Below, in pieces: positions 52,701 through 61,600 of a DNA stretch of 64,000 nt (positions are counted from its first letter, which is position 1; each line of letters starts with the position of its first letter). The notes beneath the pieces were generated by a model that made no database searches, was not told the origin of the DNA, and saw nothing but the letters and a program-made list of their open reading frames with translations. The stretch is from Manduca sexta (lineage: Eukaryota > Arthropoda > Insecta > Lepidoptera > Sphingidae): positions 9,618,609 to 9,682,608 of the forward strand of contig NC_051126.1 in NCBI RefSeq assembly GCF_014839805.1, given 5' to 3'. The position numbers and the translations under genes are program-made.

Positions 52701-54932
52701 CCCCGTCCCAAGTACGCTAACCCACGCTGGCATACAATCCACATGAACTATCTTCCTCGGAATACCAGCCGTGTAATTTTCCGGAATAAAAAGTAGCCTT
52801 TTTAATCCAGGACATGGCCAAGTCGAGTATTAACATTAACGTTGCTAGACGTCCCGTATTTTAGGTAATTTTTTAAATGTCCTGACGGGACAGCCTGTCC
52901 CGTAAATCGATCGATCTACGATTGACAAGTACCTACTCACGCACGCAACGTTCGCATCTTCGCACACATATCAATATGACTCGGTTTTTTTATAAATTTA
53001 ACAAAAGGCGAGTTAATACCTGTTTTTACTTATGATTATAATTTTATTGATTGTTACAAATATGTTAAAACTGGCTCGATCCTTGGAAAAATATTTAAAA
53101 AATTCAAAAATATCTCAAAATAATTTTGTGTCTTATTTGTCCCGGGTAAAAAACTAAAATTCCGCATTTTTTGCGCAGCTCTTAGCAGTATCCGCATTTA
53201 CAGCCCACATTTGAATATCGACCAAAATGTACATTCATTGTTCACAAAAAGTATACCTAATAAGTTTCAACACGTTACTACTATATTCCAGGTGGACCTA
53301 GCGCCCCCCGAAGAGCCTGAATACGCGATGTTCCACGACGAGTGCAACCTGCCGGTGCCGCAGCGCGTGTACGTGTGCAAGTACTGCTCCAAGCCGTTCA
53401 AACGGAAAGACCACTACAAGATACATCTGCACATACACACTGGGATCAAGTCGTTCTTTTGCCCAGAGTGTGGGAAAGGTACGGGCAGGGCTGTAACCAT
53501 TTATATTATAGCGTTTGGTAAATCAAACGTTTGTATGTAAAATTTTGCAAATTACAAAAGCTTTTTGTTGAAGATACATGATAAACATATAAAAAGGAAA
53601 CAAACCAAAATTTATTTTTAACAAAATAAAACATGCATTAAAAGTTTCCAAACAACCATAACCGATAAATCTCATCAAAATTGATTCTACTATTACACAG
53701 ATCGTTCCCACAACTAAATGGCTGTTGCACGTGATTTCGCTCACGTTATGTTCCCATTGTACACCAATTAACATCGTTACAAACTTTCAAATTTACATTG
53801 CTGGGATTGGAAGAAACATCCAAATCCTTAGACAGTTGGCGCGTATAATAAATTTCCATTATTGTCTCATAAGTTCACACGAATCTGTGTGATCTAAGCC
53901 AAAGCACGCTTTTGCTTAGACTGCCCTTGAGCTAGATGGCTCTACTTTTGTGTCGCCTCAGGCGCGTGTCCACGTGATCATTGAACTCACATGATGACAG
54001 CCACAAGTGCAGATACGACATATTGGGCTTTTATAATTAATGTATAGAATCAAAAACGACAATCAAAACTCGATTTTGGACTTTATGATAATTATAGTCC
54101 TTTTGTATGACGTTTCGGGCAAAAAACGATCATTTACACTGTAGGGCTCGATACATTACAATTTTACTTTTGGTATTGTTTCAGTTATTGAATTTAGGGT
54201 TAGGTAATAACTTCAAATTTGCATTTCAAAATGTCGCAGATTAAAAGCCGTCGCTGGTGGGCATATGTGTTTTTATGAGTAAATTATTTTATAATAAATT
54301 GAAATGTGTTTATTAATTCATATGACAATCATAAGCACTTGATAACGTGCAGTAAAAAATGTGCTGAAATTAATATATCACAATTATTATTACAGGTTTT
54401 TATCGTAAAGATCACATGCAGAAACACATACAAGTGCACACCAAAACCAAGCTGAAGCCAAAGAAGACTCTGCCAGACTTGTTGCGGATCACGAACATGA
54501 CGCCAAAGACTGAGATCAAACCAGAAATCACAATCCACGTAAGTTATTGTTCATCATCACCGACTCACATTCGCGTAAACATAATAAATCATGAGTCAAA
54601 GTTAGTAAAGTATCTATAATTTAAAATTTGAAATAAAAAATATTTTAGTATGTTCCGTAACAGTGCCGTAACAATTCCGTAGGTATATCCTAAGGATATT
54701 TTTTTAATAATTTGTTCTATTTCGAAGAAATTCAGTTTTTTCGTGAGTTATTTTTAAATTCAATTTATTAATTTCTCCATTCTCTTGTCCGCAGGCGCCA
54801 TCTAGCGCGAAGCTGCGTGTGCCGCTGCAGATCAAGGTGCCATACCAGATGGTGATGTCGACGGACAGCGGCGAGCAGTGCGCGGTCACCATCAACCCGA
54901 CCGGTTGCTCCTCCGAAATGATACACTCTTAG
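22795..54932 (+). CDS. C2H2 zinc-finger protein A, ten fingers, 11 coding exons
   Basis: Coding exons: 22795-22810, 24744-24951, 28630-28796, 31269-31408, 33292-33454, 46863-46981, 51032-51212, 52165-52337, 53292-53478, 54396-54538, 54795-54932. They total 1635 nt, or 544 residues plus TAG. The start MEHILDPEVFP is the only ATG in exon 22755-22810 and is in frame. Ten C2H2 fingers begin at about residues 41, 69, 97, 125, 199, 226, 294, 326, 418 and 446. The eighth is degenerate (CSDC, then H-x5-H). Most carry FKRKEHL, YKRKDHL or FYRKDHL. Fingers 2, 4, 6, 8 and 10 are each cut by an intron at the same codon, one residue before the conserved F/L. Linkers hold psi-K-x-E motifs (IKQE, VKIE, VKIE, IKPE). 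No BTB, KRAB or clear ZAD domain is seen. It is predicted to be a nuclear DNA-binding regulator with unknown target. No orthologue was identified by name. Confidence 0.93.
23955..24222. repeat. Dispersed repeat, AGTGCCGCCCCGGGCGGGC family
   Basis: The segment ends in AAAAGTGCCGCCCCGGGCGG and shares the block TTTTTAAA(A)GCTTTT...TTTA(G/A)ACATTTT with 33903-34035 further along the same gene. It starts with GTAGTGGTGTAACGACGG and ends near CTATGCTACGTCATTGC. Possible short inverted termini were seen but no convincing target duplication. It is probably a non-autonomous DNA element. Confidence 0.5.
24413..24702 (-). mobile_element. tRNA-derived SINE, minus orientation
   Basis: On the minus strand the element begins with a tRNA-like head, AAGCGGTGATAGCCTAGTTG (A box), and has a B box GGTTCAAATCCC at 24646-24635. 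It continues through a body ending near GGGCCTAATCCCTCTCAG and GGAGGCCCAACAGTGGGAC. The latter 'ttgggcctcctttactactgagagggattaggcc' pattern is common in lepidopteran SINEs. It ends about 42 bp before the acceptor of gene A's second coding exon (24744). It is not a functional tRNA gene: the acceptor stem does not pair and the body runs on. Confidence 0.85.
24952..28629 (+). other. Intron of gene A (3.7 kb)
   Basis: The intron splits finger 2 (CGA-G|L). It is AT-rich, with a GC-rich insert of about 215 bp at 27230-27445 (GGCTCTTCTCGGTAAAAGG, CGGGGCCGTGTCGGTGG) that looks like a fragment of a dispersed element. A 70-codon frame at 27774-27983 contains several cysteines but no finger spacing and no splice context, so it is not called a gene. 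Confidence 0.5.
28797..33291 (+). other. Two introns of gene A (28797-31268, 31409-33291)
   Basis: The first splits finger 4 at CKK|SF; the second lies in the linker, phase 0. Both are AT-rich. A GC-richer patch at 32020-32120 (GGGGGGCCGACCCACACTCC) looks like a degraded dispersed repeat. Nothing else could be supported. Confidence 0.5.
33903..34035. repeat. Fragment of the same family as 23955-24222
   Basis: The block TTTTTAAAGCTTTTGCTTTA, then CATTTTCCTGTTCCCTTAAAA and GTGACGCCCGGGGTGGGCCG, aligns in order with 24120-24190. Differences are numerous, so the copy is old. Confidence 0.5.
35245..35270. repeat. Perfect 11-bp hairpin
   Basis: ATCCTTAAGAC, a four-base loop ATCA, then GTCTTAAGGAT. 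The two arms pair perfectly. It lies deep in an intron, about 1.8 kb from the nearest exon. There is no T-run or gene end nearby, so a terminator role is not supported. Confidence 0.7.
37030..37575 (+). mobile_element. GC-headed lepidopteran element with three internal ~120-bp repeats
   Basis: It starts ACTAGCTTTTGCTTGCGGCTTCGCCGGCGTG, the 'agctttTGCcCGCGGCTtCGCC' head shared with 44081 and 49009 (quoted in parts: ACTAGCTTTTGC, GCGGCTTCGCC). The interior repeats a module three times: ACAAACTTTCATCCC, TATTTTATCCCC, a short G-run, then ATCAAAATCC. It ends near GAGTCACCTTTGAG and TTTAGATTTAG. ORFs across it come from the repeat pattern and have no transposase or RT motifs. The class is uncertain. 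Confidence 0.65.
40619..41204. mobile_element. MITE-like element with ~100-bp terminal inverted repeats and TA flanks
   Basis: The 582-bp element at 40621-41202 begins GTCCATTGAAAAGTTACATT and ends ATGTAACATTTCAATGGAC. The inner part of the arms, CCACAAACTTGG... to ...AAAAAACGCAA, matches over about 80 bp with only two mismatches. A small indel separates it from the outer 25 bp. Both ends are bordered by TA (40619-40620, 41203-41204), consistent with a TA target duplication of the Tc1/mariner type. The interior has no transposase. Two partly overlapping small frames (for example 40678-40881) run into the arms and are not called as genes. The low arm divergence suggests recent insertion or arm homogenisation. 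Confidence 0.85.
41735..41990 (-). mobile_element. tRNA-derived SINE, minus orientation
   Basis: On the minus strand a B box GTTCGATCCCC lies at 41944-41934, followed by a body containing CCTATCCCCTCAGGGATAAA (plus strand 'tttatccctgaggggatagg'). That body motif recurs in lepidopteran SINEs of this kind. The A-box side near 41985 is degraded. An ORF across it on the minus strand is a by-product. Confidence 0.65.
44081..44275 (+). mobile_element. Short (single-unit) copy of the element at 49009-50275
   Basis: It begins CTAGCTTTTGCTCGCGATTCC and ends GAGATTAGCGCGTTCAAAC, a CAAACAAAC run, then CTTCAGCTTTTAGTATAGAT. These are the same head and tail as the element at 49009, but with one incomplete copy of the internal unit (GCCTATAGCATTC). 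Confidence 0.8.
45440..45690. repeat. GC-richer retroelement-like fragment
   Basis: Contains CACGCTCCCGGCTCGGTAGG, CACCCACATTACTTTTGG and GGTGATCATTTACCATCAAG. The last phrase resembles 3' portions of lepidopteran non-LTR elements from memory, but no RT motif is present and the family cannot be fixed from sequence alone. Confidence 0.35.
46982..49008 (+). other. First half of a 4-kb gene A intron
   Basis: AT-rich, with a GC-richer patch at 47620-47720 (GGGCCCCCCTTCGCG, GGGGAGGGGATGGAG). No gene is seen. The rest of the intron is the element at 49009 and a featureless stretch at 50276-51031. Confidence 0.45.
49009..50275 (+). mobile_element. GC-headed element with a seven-copy 123-bp internal tandem array
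   Basis: The head ACTAGCTTTTGCCCGCGGC sits at 49009. The tail is GAGATTAGCGCGTTCAAAC, (CAAA)n, CTTCAGCTTTATATAATAG and TATAGATA, ending near 50275. Between them a unit starting ATTACTGCTCCGCTCC recurs at 49357, 49480, 49605, 49728, 49851, 49974 and 50097, with spacings of 123, 125, 123, 123, 123 and 123. Each unit contains CATAGCGTGATGATATATAG, GGGCTATCCAA and TTCCTGAGATTAG. Copies differ by a few bases each. No protein motif is present. Confidence 0.92.
51213..54395 (+). other. Gene A introns at 51213-52164, 52338-53291 and 53479-54395
   Basis: All are AT-rich. 51308-51326 is a short (ATG)n microsatellite. 51720-51860 is GC-richer (CGATCCCCTCGGGATATG) and resembles a degraded repeat. 53479-54395 splits finger 10 and shows nothing else. 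No additional exon could be supported. Confidence 0.5.
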
Positions 54933-56101
54933 ATTCTTAAATGATTTGACCGAGTTCATGATGTGATAGGTAAAGTGGTGGAACTATAAGTTTGTTGTAT
55001 ATTGGTGAATGCTGCAACATTTTAATAGATATGCAATTATCATAGGTATTAGAAGTACGTGAGATATCTGAAAAAACTTGGATCCAAATAAATGTTTGTG
55101 AAACGCACCAATATTTGTCCTGGGCGGCGATTGAACTCATGTCTTGATAAAATTATTGTAAAAGACAACAGGTTCATCACCCAATGCGTTAAAATGGCTG
55201 TCAAGTTTATAATTGAGAATTTTTAAATATTATGAGTTGTGATTTTATAGTCGCACGCATTCAACTATATACACAAACAACGTATCACTTATATTGGCAT
55301 ATCCAAATATTGTGAGGAATGAGATAAATAGATATATTGGGTCTTATATATTTTGACTTGGAATGTTTGTTGAATAATTTGCTTGGATGAAGTCATCACA
55401 TGTAAAGTAAAATGAGAAGTAGTAAAATTATTTATGAAATTCCGCATAAATGCATAATTGAATAAGATTTAGCCATTTCTATTGAAGTTTCTTAGGTCAG
55501 AAGAGTGTATAGTTATATGAACTGGGTCCAAACGGTATGCTGCTATAAAAAGATCTCAGTAAAATCGATGTATATGTGTCATTTAGGTTTAAATTGCTCT
55601 GATTTTGTCATTTTTAAACTGTCTCTTTCATGTGTAAAATACTCAGTTAAGGCGATACGCAAAATGTATGAAAATGGACCTTGAGGTATCGCCTTAAGTA
55701 AAGATAATTGTCATATGTGTATATTGTTATAAGTTGTAAGATATAGTGCCATTCTCGAATACTAAATGATATTTTAATGTTTTCTTAATATTTTTGTCTA
55801 AGGAGTGAATGTTTGTTCTCACATGTTAATGGATATTTAAATTGTCTGTTCCCGATCCAAATATATCAAAATATAATATGTCCATTACTGGCTCATACCA
55901 TGCTGCAAGCAGGCTATATCCAATAAATTAGCACAAAATCCAGTTAAATACTTACCCTATTTTAAGGTATTTTTTTCACTCATTACAAGTAACATGTGGG
56001 TCGTTGGATCAATAAAAATTATGAATGTGGGGTATTTTATTTGCAATAATAATTTAACGGCGAGCTACTTGACATATAAATCATTGTATAATAATGTCTT
56101 C
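54933..56101 (+). other. 3' UTR and flank of gene A
   Basis: AATAAA hexamers at 55087-55092 and 56011-56016 are candidate polyadenylation signals. The stretch also contains the palindrome listed at 55647. No ORF is supported. Confidence 0.45.
55647..55697. repeat. 51-bp micro-palindrome, copy 1
   Basis: A perfect 12-bp inverted repeat TTAAGGCGATAC ... GTATCGCCTTAA surrounds a 27-base loop. A related 50-bp copy lies at 63137-63186. It may be a minimal MITE or a conserved hairpin. Confidence 0.75.
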
Positions 56102-56434
56102 TACCGCGCTGAAGTCGTGGGTTCGAATCCCGGATCAAGCCAAAATAATTGTGACTGACTTGTCTATTAAAAATTTACTCAATCGCAGCTCGAAGTCAGA
56201 AAGTTGGCGGTTTAATACCCCAGTGCCTCGGACAGTGTGCAAAGCCGTTGGTCCTGCGCCTGGTCTCTCTCCGGTCATGTCGGATTGCCGTCTCACCGGA
56301 CTACAAGATTGAAGGAACAGAGGGGGCGCCTGTGTATTGCGCATATACTTGTGCACTATAATATCTCCTGCGTACTAGGCTTGTCTCTGTTGAGATTGAT
56401 CGCCGACGCCGAAATTCAGCTAGAAGGGATTCAA
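56102..56434 (+). mobile_element. tRNA-derived SINE (same family as 60670-61009)
   Basis: Starts TACCGCGCTGAAG, with B box GGTTCGAATCC at 56120-56130. Its body contains GTGCCTCGGACAG, AAAGCCGTTGGTC, TCCGGTCATGTCGG and TATAATATCTCCTGCGTACT, and it ends near GCTAGAAGGGATTCAA. The tRNA A box is missing, so it is 5' truncated. It lies about 1.2 kb past the stop of gene A. Confidence 0.88.
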
Positions 56435-58642
56435 TTGTAAATTAAAATACTTATAAATACATAATTATCAAGACAATACTCCCTTTTATAGTGGGTGAAT
56501 TAAATTAATGACATTGTACTCGTCCTCTGTTTATGTCTAATTGTGGTGTTATTTTAAATTGCACTTCATTCTTTTTGAATTATGTTCTAAAATTGATGTA
56601 CGTAATATGACTACTGTTAGATTTAAAGAGATTTTACATACCGTTTAAAGGTAAACCAGTGATCATTGTAGGCACATTAACAGATACAATGCACGTTCAG
56701 TGTATTTTTTCTTAAATTTATTTATATAAGTTCCTTGACGAGGCCAATTATGAAGATATTATCAAAGTATTACAGGTTAATTTATTTTACAAATCACGCT
56801 TTTTAACCTGATAGAGAAATTAGTATATTTGAATAACTTCATAACTGGCCTTTTTAGCTATTGAATTTAAAAATATGTGATTTTATTATAAGTTGTATGT
56901 AATTTAAAGTACAAATATAAAAGTATTTTGGACACTACTTATTTCATTCTAAACATATTGTACACAGCTATATTATGTATTAGTAAATTGACTAGACCTA
57001 TTCGCGTTAAAATAAGTTTTAATAAAACAGCAAATTAAGTGAAATGTTTATTATGAAAGATTAAACATGAAAATTGGAAGCACTATGAAAAAAAAAAATT
57101 GCTGAATTGTTTACATGTGTAAAATTTAAACGATTTACTGATGAGATATTATCTAAAATTACAAATCTCTTCGTAAAAGAAGTGAAAAGCATTGTCTATT
57201 TTGTTGTATAATTATTGCTTTATGTTAAGCTAATATTGCTTCGACTATGATTAGAGCAAAGAATCCAAAGAAATCGCTCTTTCGAAATGTTGCACAGTTT
57301 TTTGTACTATTCCCCATTTTTAATCAATATGAACTTTTATTATCTATAAAAATATGTTTTATTTATATAATCGAATATGTTTTATCTATGACCTGCGATT
57401 CGCCGCTAAGGTAAAAATTTATACGAACTACGAGATCCTTTATTTCTTCTATACTTCCTTGGCAGTGACAAGTATTACTCTTATATTTGATCAATTGCCT
57501 TTATTCCCTCGGAAATAATACAATGACTCAATATTTTTATCAATCCATAGACCATGAAGGATGTGGTATTTCAGGTATGTTTTCTGTAACAAATATTTTT
57601 CCTTTTTCTATGGCCAAAGCTTCGCTTTTGGAAATATAACTACTTGCCATTAAATCCATCCACAATCATGCGTCGCATCTCTTCCAGTCTAACTGACAAA
57701 ACGTTCAAGTCACTTACGACTATATTTTTACAACTAAAATACAACAACTGTCCATTACAATTTATAAACATTTAAACTAATAAAACATTAAAATCCCAAA
57801 AATATTTTTATAAATAAACGAATTTTGAATATAAACAATTTATCGATAAACGAATAAAACTCTTTTAGAGGTCAATAACAATCATTAAACAGAATAAATT
57901 AATATTTAGATACTTTCATCACAAAAAATATAATATAAGATAAAAGATTCAACCCGCTATATCGATACGTCTGACTCGTTATAAAAATGATAAAATCTAC
58001 ATAATTACATGTTTTTAGTACTTAAGTACTTATAATACGGAGTGAATAGGACTTGGTGCGATAAACGAAATTTATTATTCCAAAGTTGAAGCAACTATAA
58101 TAAAGCAAATATAAACGTTTCTACTCATTCTAAACAAAATTAATTATTAATTTTGATTCGCTTTACCAAATCTTACTACTATTATCTTAATCGTACTAAT
58201 ATTGTAAATGCAAAAGTTTGTGAAAATGCCTGTATGTTCGTTAGGAGTAAACGTAGAAACTACTGAACGGATTTGTATGAAATTTGGCACAGGAGTAGAC
58301 CATATCTTGGATTAATACATAGGCTACTTTTTATTGCGGTAATTTGCTCAAATGGTATATGATGAAATTTTAAATAGATGTTGCTGGCGTCGTACTGTGA
58401 TTTACGGACTTTTGTATCGAGAAAGGCTTTTCACCCCAACGAACCCACCAACAATGCCTAGTCTAATTATTAAATTTTTAGTACTTTGAGTTCTATTCAC
58501 CCCGTTTTACCAATTTTTACTTAACCTCCATGTTGGATCGCGCCCTTATTTTTAACTTCCGATCATTGTTACTCCGTTGAATTCAGAAGGCGTCCTTGGT
58601 AGCCTGTATTAGCGTGAGGAGATCGTGCTTATCGTCGTCCGG
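56435..58642. other. Intergenic / overlapping 3' flanks of genes A and B
   Basis: AT-rich spacer between two convergent genes. No gene is seen. The dispersed repeat at 58190-58445 lies near its right end. Several TTTATT hexamers (for example near 57439) could serve as polyadenylation signals for gene B on the minus strand. Confidence 0.45.
58190..58445. repeat. Dispersed repeat, second copy of the 9255-9545 family
   Basis: Contains ACTAATATTGTAAATGC, AAACTACTGAACGGATTTG, TATGAAATTTGGCA, GTAGACCATATC and ACATAGGCTACTTTTTATTG in the same order as at 9255-9545. Ends near GAAAGGCTTTTCACC. Confidence 0.78.
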
Positions 58643-61600
58643 TCAAGAGGGCGCAGGTGCCGGCACGGGCTGCGCTAGCGGCGGTGAGCTCGAGCCCTGC
58701 TGGGACAGCTCGGCCTTCACGCGCCGCGCTATGTGGGACCGCGTGTGCTTGCGGAGGTGGTCTTTGCGATAGAACCCTGGTTTTAAAAAGGTAAATTCAT
58801 CGTAAAAATTGTCCTGGGTGGAAAAGATAACAATAAAATATTATTAATAGGTAAGTATGACGTAAATAATGCTTAATATAGAACCTCGAGAGCCAGATGG
58901 GGCCTAAGATTTCAAATTCGTACAGACTGAGCGTGCATCATATAATGTTAAAAATTCCTCGCAGTATTACTCCTCAGTTCTCCCAGATAGGCAATTAGGT
59001 TTCCATTACTTATTTTGGTGGCATGGTTCAAAAGACTTACAAAAGACGATAACAATCCTTCCCTTTTCTTTTATATTATGGCTGCCAGCATTTATTTATC
59101 GGCGATTTTGCCAATTTCGCGTAATAATAGCAGATACAAAATAAAAGGAGACTAAAAAATCAATAATTAAAGTTCACAATCTCACCTTTCCCGCATTCGT
59201 TGCAGATATGTCTTTTCTCACCCGAATGGATCACGAAATGCAATGTCAGTTGTTCTTTCCTCTTGAACGCTTTGAGACACACGGAACACACGTGTGGTCG
59301 TTCCGGGTTATGCGACTGCTTGTGTCGGGTGAGGTGGTCTTTCCTTTTCAATGCCGCATTACAAATGTCACATATAAACCTTAAAAAGAAATTAAAGATA
59401 ACATTGTTATGCATAAATCATTTATAAAAAGTGATTTTTGTTTAATTGTCTTAGCATGCCTAGCTAATGTATGGTATAAATCTAGATATAGGTAATGGTA
59501 GATTTCGGAGATGTTGCGACTCTCGATAGGTGTCAGTATTATGCCAACTTGTCTACTGGATATATCTGATTTCCAAATAAGCTGCTAATAATTATAAGTA
59601 GTACCTTCTCTCCATGGTGTGACCGACCAAGTGTTGCTCCAACATTCCACGCTCTGGATAGGCCATGTGACATTCAGGGCAGCAATATAGCGTACTGCCA
59701 TCTGAAATTATGTGCATCTTGTAAGTTTCAATAGACTAAGTTTTGATGGACATGGTGTTTACCACTCAGTAGTGCCTAACAATAAATAACCCCACAGAAA
59801 ACAATCTCTAAAGTCAAAAATAAAATGTATTTGTTCTTTAACTTTATCATTAATACCATACCAGTATCACATATTTGTTGTAAGTAGTTGAGGAGTTGCA
59901 TATCCCTCACACTATGTGATGCTGCAGCATCAGCTCAAGGTTGCTATGTGTGAATACCACTGAAGTATCAGTACACAAAATTGCTAATTACTCTGACTTG
60001 AAACTTAACTCTGAATTGAAGAAATGAAATGGTCTTCAAACGCCTGCATAGATCTTCATAAGTTATAGCTAAATACCAACTCGATCACAGTATTCAAACA
60101 AAAAACCGCTTCAAAATTTGCCCATTCGTTTAAAAGCTATGATGCCACATTCAGACATACAGATACAAACATGCATATGTGCAAAACAGATCTAATCCAT
60201 ATCACACATTAAAATGTTAAATTAATTACTCTCTTTAAAGGAAGGTACATAAATTAAAACTACTTTAAAAAGTGAATACTGACCTAATGCAGTGGTTAGT
60301 CGTATTTCCCCTGGTTTTGGTCGCTGTTTCTTCTCCTTGATAAATTTCTTCTTCTTCTTTTTCTTCGATATTGCTATATTATTCGTGTTTATCGTCTGGT
60401 TGACAATAGTAGCAGTTTGCACCACTACACTATTCACTGAATTTGGTGGCATCTAAAAAATATTCAATCAATTTACAATGCCAATAGTAAAAAAAGCTAT
60501 CTTATCCACAGGATAGTTAGACAGAAAATAATGCATGTTACATGGATAAAGACCAAATAGCCACATAACAAAGAATCTTATTCACGTCACGTTAACGGTC
60601 ACGTTCATTTGAGGTTTGACCGGTAACGCACTAGTCATTAGTGTATTAAACAAAACGCAAAATAAAATTTACCACGCTGTGGTCCTGGGTTCGAATCCCA
60701 GGTCGGGCCAAAAAATTATTACGAGTGGATTTTTCCTAAAATCTTAAAAGTACTCAGTCTCAGCTCGGAGTTAGGTAATTGGAGGTGTGATAACCCCGTG
60801 CCTCGGAAAACACGTAAAGCCGTTGGTCTTGTACGTGATCTCTTTCCGGTCATGTTGAATTGCCGTCTCACTGGACTATGAGAGTGAAGGCACAGAGAGT
60901 GCACCTGGGTATTGCGCACACACTTGTGTACTATAATATCTCCTGCGTACTTTGCTGAGCTCCGTTGAGATTGGCCGCCATGGCCGAAATTCGGCTAGAA
61001 AGGAATCAAACTACGCAAATTTTATCGGAATGTAAAAAATACCTGCGTCTCGCGTACCGTAGCAATAGGCACGGCATTCAAAGAGTTAGCATTGACAGCG
61101 GTAATTATAGTCGGCTGGTCATCCCTTTTGCCATCACTGATGGCGGCAGGAGTGGAATATTTGAGCAGATGATGAAGTGGCAAAGGCAAAGAGGAGAGGT
61201 AGTCGGCCACCCCACCACCAAGCGACTGCCACGTGGACGCGTCGGTCACGTCACCGATACCTACAACAATGGGGATAAAATAAAACAACATTTTATTCTT
61301 TTCAATAATTAGTTCAAACCAACCCCCAATCTGTACAATACGCGCAATATAACTTGATTAGCCTGAAGGAAGACCTGAAGTTATTTTCAGAATATTTACA
61401 GAAACTAAAAATAAGGATCAATTAGCTAAAGGGAAACTTTAAACCGGTCAAGGTAAATCACGCATATTGTACTTAATGGATTGCTGGAAAACTATTTATA
61501 TACTTACTAATGAATTCCGCTGGCGCCGTAGCGGCAGCTCGCTCGGGCCTGCCCTCCTGCTTGATAGCGCGCGCGAGGGCCGCTGCTTCTTTAGGCTCGT

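Noticed and set aside
24752..54895. Each short zinc-finger frame (24752, 28631, 31214, 33292, 51041, 53211, 54416) as a separate small gene
   Set aside because: Splice sites and phases join them into one frame, and half fingers complete each other across the introns.
56102..56140. tRNA gene (GGTTCGAATCC)
   Set aside because: Only the B-box half is present and it is followed by a SINE body found again at 60670.
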